DNA of 64,000 nt from a halophilic archaeon (lineage in GTDB: Archaea; Halobacteriota; Halobacteria; Halobacteriales; Haladaptataceae). The stretch spans positions 496,001 to 560,000 of the forward strand of contig QNGA01000001.1 in assembly GCA_003298465.1 (NCBI GenBank), in the 5' to 3' direction. This document shows, one piece after another, positions 8,776-17,882 of the stretch. The notes under the pieces are model-generated. The model made no database searches, was not told the origin of the DNA, and saw nothing but the letters and a program-made list of their open reading frames with translations. Made by a program: the position numbers and the translations under genes. Each line of letters opens with the position of its first letter. Position 1 is the stretch's first letter.

Positions 8776-9141
8776 TCACGCCACCCCCGCCACGACGAAC
8801 GCGACGTAGGTTCCCTGCGCTATCAGCGCGCCGCCCGCGACCACGAGAACCGCGAGCACCACTCGCTTCGCGGTCCCCGATAGCCCCTGGTTCAGTAGCG
8901 CGGCGTAGACGCCGTTGACGCCGTGGAACGTCGCCGCGACGAGGAACAGCAGCATCGTCGCGAGGTAGCCCCACTGGCTCATCCGGGCTCGCGTCCCCGC
9001 GAACGTGATTTCGGAGGGGTGGTGGACGAAGTGGAGCAGGAAGAAGTGGAACGCCAGCACGGCGACGAGGAACGCCGCCGTCACGCGCTGGAGCAGCCAC
9101 GCGAGGCTTCCGCTTCGGAACGAGGAGTAGCGTTCGGCCAT
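8776..9141 (-). CDS. sdhD: Succinate dehydrogenase membrane subunit SdhD
   Basis: This 121-aa, three-helix membrane protein contains an SdhD-type first helix region (AWLLQRVTAAFLVAVLAFHF) with the QR pair and His residues. A later helix holds AATFHGVNGVYAAL, the heme-b histidine and Gly-rich turn. Its ATG overlaps the TGA of sdhC by one base (TGATG), indicating translational coupling. In other haloarchaea the operon usually continues with sdhB and sdhA. Here it ends and the next gene is convergent, so no iron-sulfur or flavoprotein subunit is present. ATG 9141 was chosen from this coupling and homology; a long upstream open frame is a shadow of sdhC. Confidence 0.85.
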   Translation of the reverse strand: MAERYSSFRSGSLAWLLQRVTAAFLVAVLAFHFFLLHFVHHPSEITFAGTRARMSQWGYLATMLLFLVAATFHGVNGVYAALLNQGLSGTAKRVVLAVLVVAGGALIAQGTYVAFVVAGVA

Positions 9142-9533
9142 CAGAACGCCCCCTCCATGAACGTCGGCACGCTCGCCAGGACGACGACTGCGGTCACGAC
9201 CAGCGAGGCGTAGAAACTCTCGTCCTGTGCCTCCAGACCCACGCCGAGGTCGACGAACAACAGCCGGACGCCGTTCAGAACGTGAAAGACGGCGACGGCC
9301 AGCAGTCCGACCTCCAGCACCCTGACGACGAAGATAGTTTCGAGACCCTGGAGCCTGCTCGTGTACGCTTCGGGACTCGACAGCGCCGCGCTCAACACCG
9401 GGACGTGCATGAAGAGGTAGCCGACGAGTATCCACCCGCTGAACTTGTGGAGAATCCACGCCCACATGCCGGCGGTGAACTCCGTCCACCGGTCTAACTC
9501 CTCGACCGTACCGCGGTCGTGATTCCGTGTCAT
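9141..9533 (-). CDS. sdhC: Succinate dehydrogenase cytochrome b subunit SdhC
   Basis: This 130-aa, three-helix membrane anchor carries the SdhC motifs [16 protein letters not shown] (quinone and heme side of helix 1-2) and [15 protein letters not shown] (heme-ligand His and NGxR). A conserved tail reads [17 protein letters not shown]. With SdhD it would anchor complex II in the cytoplasmic membrane and pass electrons to menaquinone. It is divergent from an HTH-10 regulator, with a 121-base gap. No sdhB or sdhA is next to it, so the catalytic subunits must be encoded elsewhere or this pair is a spare anchor. Confidence 0.88.
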   Translation of the reverse strand: MTRNHDRGTVEELDRWTEFTAGMWAWILHKFSGWILVGYLFMHVPVLSAALSSPEAYTSRLQGLETIFVVRVLEVGLLAVAVFHVLNGVRLLFVDLGVGLEAQDESFYASLVVTAVVVLASVPTFMEGAF

Positions 9534-9654
9534 GCGCTCGATTCGGGGCTTCGCCCGGCGGGTGGATAGCCGTTGAGCCGAAAATCTCCGCGGGGTTCAT
9601 AAGCCGGTCGCGGTCGAAGCAATCCTTTTCAGCGATCCGATAGAAATCCGAGCC

Positions 9655-10311
9655 ATGAAGCGCGTTCGGATAACCATCAGGCCGCCGGACGTCTACCTGC
9701 CGCCGGTGTACGAACTCGTCACGCGCGGGGCGGAGTACCTCGACCGGACGCGTATCGTGAACTGGAACGTCTCCAGCCCGCCCGCGGGGTTTCTGCTCCG
9801 GATTCGAGGGGAGTACCGTCGCCTCGAAGACGCCCTCGCCGACGGCGCTAACCTCCGCGAGTTCGAGATTTTCCCGATAACGGACGAGGAGTGCTACTGT
9901 TTCCTGTCGGCCGAATCTCCGACCGTCGCGAGGGCGCTGTTCGACAACTTCACCCGGGGGAGCCTGATGACGGTTCCGCCCATCGAGTGTCACGAGGACG
10001 GGAGCAGCACGTTCACGATGATCGGAACGGAGGCCGACATCCAGGCCGCGGTCGACGGCGTCCCCGAGGGCGTCGGCGTCGACGTCGAGGCGGTCGGCGG
10101 GGAGACGGTCGCACCCGGTGGCGTCGTCGGTCGGTTGTCCGTCCGTCAGCGAGAAGCGATAGAGACCGCCCTAGCGGTCGGCTACTACGACGTTCCGCGC
10201 GACGCGACGAGCGACGACGTCGCCCGCGAGATGGACTGTGCGACCGCGACCGCGTCGGAACACCTCCAGAAAGCCGAGTCGAAGCTGGTCGCTGCGCTCT
10301 TCGACGACTGA
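9655..10311 (+). CDS. HTH-10 (bacterio-opsin-activator type) transcriptional regulator
   Basis: The product is 218 aa. The C-terminal ~55 residues are the HTH_10 module with the family hallmarks LSVRQREAIETALAVGYYD, then P-R-D-A-T, DVA and SEHLQKAE, which bind DNA. The N-terminal ~150 residues form a sensor-like alpha/beta region seen in many haloarchaeal Bat-like regulators, with no recognisable ligand motif. It is divergent from sdhC. It could autoregulate or control the sdhCD pair, but only position supports this. A TATA-like ccttttcag lies ~28 bases before the ATG. Confidence 0.85.
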   Translation: MKRVRITIRPPDVYLPPVYELVTRGAEYLDRTRIVNWNVSSPPAGFLLRIRGEYRRLEDALADGANLREFEIFPITDEECYCFLSAESPTVARALFDNFTRGSLMTVPPIECHEDGSSTFTMIGTEADIQAAVDGVPEGVGVDVEAVGGETVAPGGVVGRLSVRQREAIETALAVGYYDVPRDATSDDVAREMDCATATASEHLQKAESKLVAALFDD

Positions 10312-10502
10312 GTCCCGTTCGACGACTCGTTTCGGGGCCGCGACGCCTCTCGGGGGTACGACGCGACCGTTCGGCCGTTCGGTGTAACGCCGACCTGCGG
10401 CCGGCGACCGCGACTCCCGTCGACGCCCGGAAGTGAGGCGCTACCGCCGTCCGTCCTACCGCTACGCCGACCTTTTTGCGACCGCCGGTCCTGTCACGAA
10501 CC

Positions 10503-11291
10503 ATGCCAGCGATTCCGAGTCCCGGCCTGGGAACGTCGGGCAACGACGGCGAGCAGTGCGCCGAGACCGTGGCGACCGCCCTGGAGATGGGCTACCGGCA
10601 CGTCGACACCGCGCAGATGTACGGCAACGAGGCGGCGGTCGGCGAGGGTATCGAGCGCTCGGCGGTCGACCGCGGGGACGTCTTCCTGGCGACGAAGGTC
10701 CACCCGGAGAACCTCGCGCCCGACGACGTGCGCGAGACGACCGAGGCGAGTCTCGACCGACTCGGCGTCGACGCCGTCGACCTTCTGTACGTCCACTGGC
10801 CGATTGACGCCTACGACCCCGGGACGACCCTGCCGGCGTTCGACGACCTCCGCGAGGCGGAAGCGACGCGGCACGTCGCCGTGAGTAACTTCACGCCCGC
10901 GTTGCTGGACGAGGCGCGCGAGACGCTGGACGCGCCCGTCGTCGCCAACCAGGTCGAACTCCATCCGCTCTTCCAGCAGGACGACCTCCGCGCGTACGCC
11001 CGCGAGCACGACCTCACCCTGGTCGCGTACGCACCGTTGATGCGGGGCGAGGCGGGCGACGTACCGGAACTGCGCGAGGTGGCCGCCGAATACGACGCCA
11101 CGCCGACGCAGGTCAGTCTCGCGTGGCTCCAGTCGAAGGAGGCGGTCGTCCCCATCCCGAAGGCGACGGGCGAGGAACACCTCCGGGCGAACCTCGACGT
11201 GCCCGACCTCGACGCGGAGGACGTGGCGACGATAGACGCCATCGACCGCGAGGAGCGACTCGTCGACCCCGACGCGGCCCCCTGGAACTAG
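10503..11291 (+). CDS. Aldo/keto reductase
   Basis: This 262-aa protein is an (alpha/beta)8-barrel NAD(P)H-dependent reductase. The catalytic tetrad is readable: Asp in GYRHVDTAQMYGNE, the Tyr of the same segment, Lys in ATKVHPEN and His in YVHWPID. The C-terminal coenzyme-binding segment is VVPIPKATGEEHLRANL. The substrate is an unspecified aldehyde or ketone. Members of this clade are often annotated as 2,5-diketo-D-gluconate-reductase-like. ATG 10503 fits the barrel start; an upstream TTG at 10476 is unlikely. A T-rich element (ccttttt, 10471-10477) lies ~28 bases upstream. Confidence 0.88.
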   Translation: MPAIPSPGLGTSGNDGEQCAETVATALEMGYRHVDTAQMYGNEAAVGEGIERSAVDRGDVFLATKVHPENLAPDDVRETTEASLDRLGVDAVDLLYVHWPIDAYDPGTTLPAFDDLREAEATRHVAVSNFTPALLDEARETLDAPVVANQVELHPLFQQDDLRAYAREHDLTLVAYAPLMRGEAGDVPELREVAAEYDATPTQVSLAWLQSKEAVVPIPKATGEEHLRANLDVPDLDAEDVATIDAIDREERLVDPDAAPWN

Positions 11292-11300
11292 GCGAGCGGG

Positions 11301-12254
11301 TCAGGCCACCCACCGGACGGTCCACTGGCCGGTTCCGTCGTCCTCTCGCCACCGGACGACGAGGTCGCTCACCGAGCGGTCGGCCGGAACCTCGTACGCT
11401 ATCCACCCGCTCGCGGTCCCGCCCGGTTCGAGGCCCTCGGAGCCGGACGACGTCGTGGTCGTCGTTCCGGAGTCGTCGAGCGGCGGCGGGTATCGGCCGC
11501 TCTCCCTGGGGATGCCGGCGGGCGACAGCTCCGACCGCCCGTCGGACGTCGCCGTGAGAATCGAGACGCCGCTGCGAGACGGCGGCCGCTGGGCGTAGTC
11601 GGCCCTGTTCTCGGCGGCGACGTAGACGAACGCCCACTGCGAACCGGAGCCGGCCGGCACCTCGGCCCTGGTTCCGTTCGAGCGCTCGTACCGGTAGCTG
11701 TCGGTCAGCGACACGTCGCGGACGGTGAACGCGAAGCCCGTCGGGGCGACGTGCGTCCCGCCGAACGAGAGGGTCTTCGGACTGACGTCGACGGAGAACG
11801 CCCGCTGGAGCTTCGGTATCCGGAAGTTCGCGGTGCCGCTGTACGGGTAGGTGTACTCGGTCGACCAGGTCGTTCGCTTCCCCGGTTCGATGACCTCCGT
11901 CTGGATCGTGGTCGCAGTGTGCCAGCCGCCGTCGCTGCCGGACAACCGAATCGGGGAACTGAACGCCGCCGGGCGGTTCCCGGTGTTCTCGATGACCGCC
12001 TTCAGCGGGAGCGGTTCGCCCATGGCGGCCTCCTTGGGGGCCTCGAACGAGGCGAGCTCGAACGAGACCTCGGAACTGCTCGTCTCCGTGGACTCGGTCG
12101 ACTCGTTCGTCCGGTCGCCGGTTCCGCCGCCCCCTTCGGTCGTCGCGCTCGTCCCCTGCTTCCCACCGTCGCCCGGTTCGGAGCCCGAACAGCCCGCCAG
12201 GGCCACCCCCGCGAGGGTAGTTCCGGCCGCCGTCAGAAATCTTCTACGGAACAT
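11301..12254 (-). CDS. Tat-exported lipoprotein, function unknown
   Basis: The product is 317 aa. The N-terminus MFRRRFLTAAGTTLAGVALAGC has twin arginines and a lipobox (LAGC, Cys ~22), giving a lipid-modified protein on the outer face of the membrane. A Thr/Gly/Ser-rich linker follows (~25-60), then two beta-rich modules. The first half resembles the extracellular FxxG/DUF4352-like beta-sandwiches that have a conserved phrase on extending or balancing a backbone of hydrophobic strands. No catalytic motif is seen. It is convergent with the aldo/keto reductase, 9 bases apart. The promoter is at 12277-12285. Confidence 0.75.
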   Translation of the reverse strand: MFRRRFLTAAGTTLAGVALAGCSGSEPGDGGKQGTSATTEGGGGTGDRTNESTESTETSSSEVSFELASFEAPKEAAMGEPLPLKAVIENTGNRPAAFSSPIRLSGSDGGWHTATTIQTEVIEPGKRTTWSTEYTYPYSGTANFRIPKLQRAFSVDVSPKTLSFGGTHVAPTGFAFTVRDVSLTDSYRYERSNGTRAEVPAGSGSQWAFVYVAAENRADYAQRPPSRSGVSILTATSDGRSELSPAGIPRESGRYPPPLDDSGTTTTTSSGSEGLEPGGTASGWIAYEVPADRSVSDLVVRWREDDGTGQWTVRWVA

Positions 12255-12276
12255 GGGTAATTTATATACTATCCTC

Positions 12277-12285
12277 TAAATAAAG
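12277..12285 (-). promoter_or_regulatory. TATA-like box for the lipoprotein gene
   Basis: On the minus strand this reads ctttattta, centred ~27 bases before the ATG at 12254, so the mRNA is probably leaderless. A second AT-rich stretch lies at 12259-12270. Confidence 0.5.
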
Positions 12286-12414
12286 CCTATGTAAGCGATT
12301 TTAGTACAGTCGTCCCTGTAGAAGAGTTCCGACGTGCCGTCGCGGAATGCACCCTGCTGGCTCGGAAAGTAGGCGGACCCTAACTCGTTTCAGGACGGCG
12401 GACGAACGCCTCCC

Positions 12415-12768
12415 GTGACCCGACCGCTCATCGTCTACGACGACGACTGCGGCTTCTGCACGTGGGCGGCCGAGTACGCCGACGAGCACGGCGAGTTCGA
12501 CATCGTCGGCTTCTCGGGGCTCGACGACGACCAGCGCGTCCGCTTACCCCAGGAGTACGACCGCTGCGTCCACCTGCTGGTCGACGACCGCGTCTACTCC
12601 TGCGGCGAGGCCACCGAAGAGATACTCGCGCGCACCGATTCCGTCGGCGGGGACGCCGCCGACCTGTTCCGACTGCTCCCGGCGAGCGCGCGCGAGCGCG
12701 TCCGCGAACCGCTGTACCGTTGGGTAGCCGACCACCGCTCGTGGTTCGGGCGCGTGCTCCGCCGGTAG
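12415..12768 (+). CDS. DCC-family thiol-disulfide oxidoreductase-like protein (DUF393)
   Basis: This 117-aa protein starts at GTG 12415. The N-terminus IVYDDDCGFCTWAAEY carries the DxxCxxC motif that names the family (DCC, DUF393). Most of the remaining chain is alpha-helical (LLPASARERVREPLYRWVADHRSW). Members have a thioredoxin-like fold and are presumed to act in thiol-disulfide chemistry. Their partners are unknown. It is followed by a ~200-base gap and then the convergent uvrB end. Confidence 0.85.
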   Translation: MTRPLIVYDDDCGFCTWAAEYADEHGEFDIVGFSGLDDDQRVRLPQEYDRCVHLLVDDRVYSCGEATEEILARTDSVGGDAADLFRLLPASARERVREPLYRWVADHRSWFGRVLRR

Positions 12769-12966
12769 GTCGGAGCGACCCGACCGGGTCCCCGTGCGAA
12801 CCTCGCCGGACTCCGAGACGACCCGAATCGCCTCGACCTTCGAGTGCCGTCCGTGCGCGTCGGTCGGTGGCTCCCGAGATAAAAAATATCGCGGGCGTGG
12901 TACGTCCGACGATGCGCAGAGAGTCCGTCGGCGGGTCGACCGGCGTCGCGGCCGCGGAAAACGGCG

Positions 12967-15033
12967 TCAGAACTCGACGTCCGGTTCGGGCACGCCGCCC
13001 TCGTCGCCGACGTCGACGTCGAGGTCGAACTCCTCGCGCAGTTCCCGGATGCGGTCACGGATGTCGGCGGCGAGTTCGAACTCCAGGTTGTTCGCGGCCT
13101 CGTCCATGCGCTCTTCGAGTTCCGCGACGCGGCGCTCGGCCTCGTCCTCGGTCTCCGGTTCGCCGCCGGCGACCCCGGACGTGTCGGTCTTGCTCCCCGG
13201 CAGGTTCGCCTCCGACACCTCCTTGTCGATGGTCTGGGGTTCGAAGCCGTGCTCCTCGTTGTACTCCCGCTGGATGCGACGGCGGCGGCGCGTCTCCTCG
13301 ATGGCGTCCGCCATCGCGTCGGTCGTCTCGTCGGCGTACAGCACGACCTCGCCCTCGACGTTCCGGGCCGCCCGGCCCATCGTCTGGACGAGCGACGTCT
13401 CCGAGCGCAGAAACCCCTCCTGGTCGGCGTCGAGGATGGCGACGAGGGAGACCTCGGGGATGTCCAGTCCCTCCCGGAGGAGGTTGATGCCGACGAGCAC
13501 GTCGAACTCGCCGAGGCGCAGCCCCCGGACGAGTTCGTGTCGCTCCAGGGTGTCGGTCTCGTCGTGCATGTACTCGACCGCGACGCCGGCCTCTTCCAAG
13601 TACTCCGTGAGGTCCTCGGCCATGCGCTTCGTCAGGGTGGTGACGAGCACGCGCTCGTCGTTCTCGACGCGGCGGTCGATGCGGCCCATCAGGTCGTCTA
13701 TCTGGCCGGAGGCGTCCGTCACCGTCACCGCGGGGTCGACGAGGTGCGTGGGACGAACGATCTGTTCGACCACCTGCTCGCTCTCCTCGCGCTCGTAGTC
13801 GCTCGGCGTCGCGGAGACGTACAGCGTCCGGTCGGTCTTCTCCTCGAACTCCTCGAACGTGAGCGGGCGGTTGTCGTACGCGGTCGGCAGGCGGAAGCCG
13901 TTCTCGACCAGCGAGTCCTTCCGGGACTTGTCGCCCGCGAACTGGCCCTTTATCTGCGGGACGGTCTGGTGGGACTCGTCGATGACCGTGAGGAAGTCGT
14001 CCGGGAAGTAGTCGAGCAGCGTGAACGGCGCGTCGCCGACCTCGCGGTCGCTGAGGTAGACGGAGTAGTTCTCGATGCCGGAGCAGTAGCCCGCCTCCCG
14101 CATCATCTCCAGGTCGAACGTGGTGCGCTCCTCGATGCGCTGGGCGGCGACCAGGTCGCCGTTGCGCTCGAAGTAGCCGATGCGGTCCTCGAGGTCCTCC
14201 TCTATCTCCGCGACGGCCTGCTCCATCGTCTGTTCGGGGATGGAGTAGTGTTCCGCCGGGTGGACGAGCACCGCGGGTTCCTGGGACTTGACCTCGCCTT
14301 CGAGGGGGTCTATCTTCACCATCCGATCTATCTCGTCGCCCCAGAGTTCGACGCGGACGGCGTACCGGCCGTACATGGGGAATATCTCGACGGTGTCGCC
14401 CCGGACGCGGAACGTGCCCTGCGTGAAGTCCACGTCGTTGCGCTCGTAGTTCAGGTCGACGAGGCGCGCGAGCAGTTCGTCGCGACCCACCTCGTCGCCC
14501 ACTTCGAGGCGGAGGCTCATGTCCTCGTAGTTGCGCGGGTCGCCGAGACCGTAGATGGCCGACACCGAGGCGACGACGATGACGTCGTCGCGGGTCAGCA
14601 GCGAGCGCGTCGCGGAGTGGCGCAGGCGGTCTATCTCCTCGTTGATGGAGGCGTCCTTCTCGATGTACTTGTCCGTCTGCTCGACGTACGCCTCGGGCTG
14701 GTAGTAGTCGTAGTAGGAGACGAAGTACTCGACGGCGTTGTCCGGGAACAGGTTCCGGAACTCCTCGTACAGCTGGGCGGCGAGCGTCTTGTTGTGCGCG
14801 ATGACCAGCGTCGGCATCTCTATCTCCTCGACGAGCCACGAGACGGTGTTGGTCTTCCCCGACCCCGTGACGCCGAGCAGCGTCTGTTTGTCCATCCCCT
14901 GCCGGAACCCCTCGGCGAGTTGCTCGATGGCCTCCGGCTGGTCGCCCGCCGGGTCGAACGGCGCGTCCACCCGGAAGTCCGACTCCGCTTCGGGTCGGTC
15001 GGGCGACAGCGGACCGGAGTCTGCGTCACTCAT
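12967..15033 (-). CDS. uvrB: Excinuclease ABC subunit UvrB
   Basis: This 688-aa protein is the damage-verifying helicase-like subunit of nucleotide excision repair. Walker A is GVTGSGKT (~54-61). The beta-hairpin region is [10 protein letters not shown] with downstream [16 protein letters not shown]. The DEAD-box-like DESH, motif [10 protein letters not shown], and a C-terminal UVR domain ([18 protein letters not shown]) that docks UvrC are all present. Length matches bacterial UvrB (~670). ATG 15033 (MSDADSG) was chosen because upstream residues are not conserved. UvrABC in haloarchaea is of bacterial descent. uvrA and uvrC are not in the window. It is transcribed away from and downstream of orc1/cdc6. 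Confidence 0.95.
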   Translation of the reverse strand: MSDADSGPLSPDRPEAESDFRVDAPFDPAGDQPEAIEQLAEGFRQGMDKQTLLGVTGSGKTNTVSWLVEEIEMPTLVIAHNKTLAAQLYEEFRNLFPDNAVEYFVSYYDYYQPEAYVEQTDKYIEKDASINEEIDRLRHSATRSLLTRDDVIVVASVSAIYGLGDPRNYEDMSLRLEVGDEVGRDELLARLVDLNYERNDVDFTQGTFRVRGDTVEIFPMYGRYAVRVELWGDEIDRMVKIDPLEGEVKSQEPAVLVHPAEHYSIPEQTMEQAVAEIEEDLEDRIGYFERNGDLVAAQRIEERTTFDLEMMREAGYCSGIENYSVYLSDREVGDAPFTLLDYFPDDFLTVIDESHQTVPQIKGQFAGDKSRKDSLVENGFRLPTAYDNRPLTFEEFEEKTDRTLYVSATPSDYEREESEQVVEQIVRPTHLVDPAVTVTDASGQIDDLMGRIDRRVENDERVLVTTLTKRMAEDLTEYLEEAGVAVEYMHDETDTLERHELVRGLRLGEFDVLVGINLLREGLDIPEVSLVAILDADQEGFLRSETSLVQTMGRAARNVEGEVVLYADETTDAMADAIEETRRRRRIQREYNEEHGFEPQTIDKEVSEANLPGSKTDTSGVAGGEPETEDEAERRVAELEERMDEAANNLEFELAADIRDRIRELREEFDLDVDVGDEGGVPEPDVEF

Positions 15034-15177
15034 GCTGTCCTCGCTTGGAGTCGGACGCACTTGACGCCCTCGGAACGCCGACCGACGCGCTCCCGGGCAC
15101 GCCGTCAGAAGACCGGGCACCGAGCGCGTCGCCGCCGCCGGGGGCGGTCCCGGACCGGGGAGGAGCTCCGGCCCGGT

Positions 15178-16308
15178 TCACTCCTCCAGGCGCGACAGCA
15201 CGGCTTCGGGGTCGTACCGCAGCGAGAGGGTGCGCGAGCGGCCGCGTCCGTCGACGTTCGTGTAGGTCGCGTCGATGACCCCGAGCTGGTCCAGCTTGTT
15301 GATTATCTCGGAGTAGCGCGTGTAGCCGAGTTCCGTCTGGTCGTGGAACGCGTCGTACACGTCGCCGGCCTGCTCGCCGTCGTGCTCCGCGATGACCCGG
15401 ACCAGCGCCTCCTCGTTGTCGCTCAGCGCGTGCAGGCTGTGGCTGAGGTGGACGAACTTCGACTTCTCGTAGGCCTCCTCGACGTCCTCGACGCTGACGG
15501 TGCGGCTGGCGCGCATCTCGGCGTTCAGGCCCGCCCGGCGCAGCAGGTCGATGCCGACCCGCAGGTCGCCGCTCTCGGCGGTGAGTTCGGCGACCTCGTC
15601 CAGCACCTCGGTGGAGATGACGCCGTCGTGGAAGCCGCGTTCGACGCGTTCGTCGAGGATGTCGACGATTTCGCTCGGGTCGTACACCGGGAAGTAGACG
15701 TCCTCCGGGCGGAAGACGCTCTGGACCCGGCCGTCCAGTTCCTCGATGACGTCCAGGTTGAGGTCCGAGGAGACGACGATGACGCCTATCTTCGCGCCGC
15801 TGTGGGCCTCGTGGGCGCGCAGCAGCGAGTAGAGGGTGTCCGAGGCCTCGTTCTCGTAGAAGAGGTAGTTCACGTCGTCGAGCGCCACCACGAGCACCTC
15901 GTCGTCCTCGACCAGCTTGTCCGTTATCTGGCGGAACAGCTTCTTGAACGAGATGCCGGAGGAGGGCGGTTCGTACTCGAAGATGCCCTCGAAGATGCGG
16001 GAGAACACGGAGTAGCGCGTCGAGTCGACCTGACAGTTGACGCGCACCGTCCGGACGTCGGTCTGGGCCGACAGTTCGTCGAACAGCTTCTGGACGGCGG
16101 TGGTCTTGCCGGTCCCGGGCGGTCCGTGCGCCATCACGTTCAGCGGTCGGGACCCGCGGACGGCAGGCCTGAGCGCGTACTGCAGGCTCTGCATCTGGGA
16201 CTCGCGGTGTTCGAACGTCTCCGGGACGTAGTCTATCTCGAAGACGTGTTCGTCCCGGAACACCGTCTCGTCCCAGGACAACATCCCCTCCTCCGGGTCG
16301 TCTGCCAT
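15178..16308 (-). CDS. Orc1/Cdc6 family replication initiation protein
   Basis: This 376-aa initiator-type AAA+ ATPase starts MADDPEEGMLSWDETVF, the conserved haloarchaeal N-terminus. Walker A is GPPGTGKT (62-69), Walker B is VVALDDVNYL, and sensor-1 region is GVIVVSSDL. A C-terminal winged-helix domain follows (TRYSEIINKLDQLGVI). It would bind an ORB-type origin, but the gaps on either side (50 and 144 bases) contain no ORB repeats or AT-rich unwinding element. An in-frame GTG at 16320 adds four residues; ATG 16308 fits homologues better. Haloarchaea carry many Orc paralogues, and this one may be a non-origin-linked copy. Confidence 0.92.
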   Translation of the reverse strand: MADDPEEGMLSWDETVFRDEHVFEIDYVPETFEHRESQMQSLQYALRPAVRGSRPLNVMAHGPPGTGKTTAVQKLFDELSAQTDVRTVRVNCQVDSTRYSVFSRIFEGIFEYEPPSSGISFKKLFRQITDKLVEDDEVLVVALDDVNYLFYENEASDTLYSLLRAHEAHSGAKIGVIVVSSDLNLDVIEELDGRVQSVFRPEDVYFPVYDPSEIVDILDERVERGFHDGVISTEVLDEVAELTAESGDLRVGIDLLRRAGLNAEMRASRTVSVEDVEEAYEKSKFVHLSHSLHALSDNEEALVRVIAEHDGEQAGDVYDAFHDQTELGYTRYSEIINKLDQLGVIDATYTNVDGRGRSRTLSLRYDPEAVLSRLEE

Positions 16309-16370
16309 CACTTTCACCACGCTCCCGGAGCTACTTAATCCTTCGCCAGCCAGACAAAAGAATCCGCGGG

Positions 16371-16529
16371 TCAGGCCTGCTGTATCCCGTTCTGGACGTC
16401 GTTACGGTCCATGGACATCCCGTGCTTCTCGCGGGCGTGCTCCTGGACCATGTCGATTACCTCGTTCTCGTCGTTCGCTCGAACCATGAAGTCGCAGTCC
16501 ATCTGCGTACATTCGAACTGGTGTGCCAT
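16371..16529 (-). CDS. DUF1059 small protein
   Basis: This 52-aa protein starts at ATG 16529. Sequence elements ECTQMDCDFMVRANDENEV and EHAREKHGM are the signature of DUF1059, a family of ~55-residue proteins with conserved Cys and His that may bind a metal. The function is unknown. It lies 62 bases upstream of the orc1/cdc6 start on the same strand and is divergent from the SDR gene. It is too small to be detected by length-based gene calling. Confidence 0.85.
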   Translation of the reverse strand: MAHQFECTQMDCDFMVRANDENEVIDMVQEHAREKHGMSMDRNDVQNGIQQA

Positions 16530-16694
16530 CTGTGTGTCCTCCACCCCTCCTGGGGCGGACTGGACGACGACCCCGGGCGGCGTAACGCTTCTGGCCTCCG
16601 TTCGCCGGACAACCGGCGGCCGTCGGAGTGGGTGGCCGTTCGGCGCGACGCCGCGTCCCTGGGACATTTGAGGGTCGGCCCCGAATCGCGAGAC

Positions 16695-17480
16695 ATGGAC
16701 CTGCAACTGGACGGCAACGCGGCGCTCGTGACGGCGAGTTCGAGCGGACTCGGCCTCGCGAGCGCGAAGGCGCTGGCGCGCGAGGGAGCGAACGTGACCA
16801 TCTGCGCCCGCGGCGAGGAGGCGCTCGCCGACGCCGAGACGGTGGTCGACGAGATGGGCGACGGCGACGTGCTGGCGATACCGGCGGACATCACGGACCC
16901 GGACGAGATAGAGGCGCTGGTCGACGAGACGGTCGAGACGTTCGGCGGCCTCGACCACCTCGTCACGTCCGCCGGCGGACCGCCGAGCGGCCGGTTCCTC
17001 GACACCACCGAGCGCCAGTGGTACGAGGCCTTCGACCTGCTGGTGATGAGCGTCGTCTGGGCGACCGACCGGGCCCACCCGCACCTCGTCGAGAGCGACG
17101 CCGGCTCCGTCACGTGCATCACGTCGACGAGCGTCCGGGAGGCCATCGACGGCCTCGTCCTCTCGAACGCCGTCCGGCGGAGCGTCATCGGACTGGTGAA
17201 GACCCAGGCGCGCGAGTTCGCGCCGGACGTGCGCGTCAACGCCGTCCTCCCGGGCGCACACGAGACGCCGCGCATCCAGGAACTCGTGGAGGCCGCCCTC
17301 GACCGCGGCGAGTACGACTCCTACGAGGCCGGCCTGGACGACTGGGCCAGCGACATCCCGCTGGACCGCGTCGGCGACCCGATGGAACTCGGCGACGCCG
17401 TCTCCTTCCTCGCCAGCGACCGCGCGAGCTTCGTCAACGGCGCCGCCGTGCCCGTCGACGGCGGTCGCCTGCGCAGCTGA
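16695..17480 (+). CDS. SDR-family protein with degenerate active site
   Basis: This 261-aa Rossmann protein resembles FabG. The cofactor loop reads TASSSGLGLA (usual TGxxxGxG), NNAG is replaced by TSAGGPPSG, and the tail FVNGAAVPVDGGRLRS is typical. The catalytic YxxxK, expected after the Ser strand CITSTSV, is replaced by LVLSNAVRR. The Tyr becomes Leu and the Lys becomes Asn. Homologues with the same LxLSNxxR pattern exist as a separate SDR subgroup, so this is probably an old change and not a recent mutation. It may still bind NAD(P) but is unlikely to use standard SDR catalysis. ATG 16695 gives the normal N-terminus (LQLDGNAALVT). Confidence 0.85.
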   Translation: MDLQLDGNAALVTASSSGLGLASAKALAREGANVTICARGEEALADAETVVDEMGDGDVLAIPADITDPDEIEALVDETVETFGGLDHLVTSAGGPPSGRFLDTTERQWYEAFDLLVMSVVWATDRAHPHLVESDAGSVTCITSTSVREAIDGLVLSNAVRRSVIGLVKTQAREFAPDVRVNAVLPGAHETPRIQELVEAALDRGEYDSYEAGLDDWASDIPLDRVGDPMELGDAVSFLASDRASFVNGAAVPVDGGRLRS

Positions 17481-17564
17481 CGGGCAACGGCGCTCGCCGA
17501 CCGTTCCACGAGGGCGTCCGCGCCCGTACCCCAGGGGCGCATCGCCGAGCGACGCCCGGGGGCG

Positions 17565-17834
17565 TCAGTCGTTTATCTTGTCGACTATCTCTTTCGCCTG
17601 GTCGCGGGCCTTGTCCTCGCCGACGCTCTTCTTTATCAGCACGCTCTGGACCTCCCACTCGTCGCTGTCCTCCTCCTGCCCGGTCCGGACCTCGGCCCCC
17701 TCCGAGACGTCCTGGGCCGGGTTCTTCGCCCAGTCCGGCGTCCGGATGGTGTCGAACTCGTCCGGGTCGCGGAACCGGACGTGGATGTACTCGTCTTCCG
17801 TCTCCACCGCTTCGACGTCTGGTACGTCTCCCAT
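17565..17834 (-). CDS. Conserved haloarchaeal small protein, function unknown
   Basis: This 89-aa acidic protein (MGDVPDVEAVETEDEYIHV) has a beta-rich start and a helical Lys/Asp C-terminus (KARDQAKEIVDKIND). No metal, catalytic or membrane motif is visible. The high acidic content is uniform with flanking genes, so there is no sign of transfer. It lies 48 bases upstream of the guanylyltransferase stop codon, on the same strand. Confidence 0.7.
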   Translation of the reverse strand: MGDVPDVEAVETEDEYIHVRFRDPDEFDTIRTPDWAKNPAQDVSEGAEVRTGQEEDSDEWEVQSVLIKKSVGEDKARDQAKEIVDKIND

Positions 17835-17882
17835 GTGAAGTCGTTCGCCGTTGAGAGGAAGAAAGCTGACGGCCAGCGACGG

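Noticed and set aside
13249..16338. Open plus-strand frame of ~1030 codons across uvrB and orc1/cdc6
   Set aside because: It is a shadow of two strongly recognised minus-strand genes and has no protein-like features of its own.
16321..16370. Replication origin next to orc1/cdc6
   Set aside because: The flanks are too short and lack repeated ORB-like elements or an AT-rich stretch.
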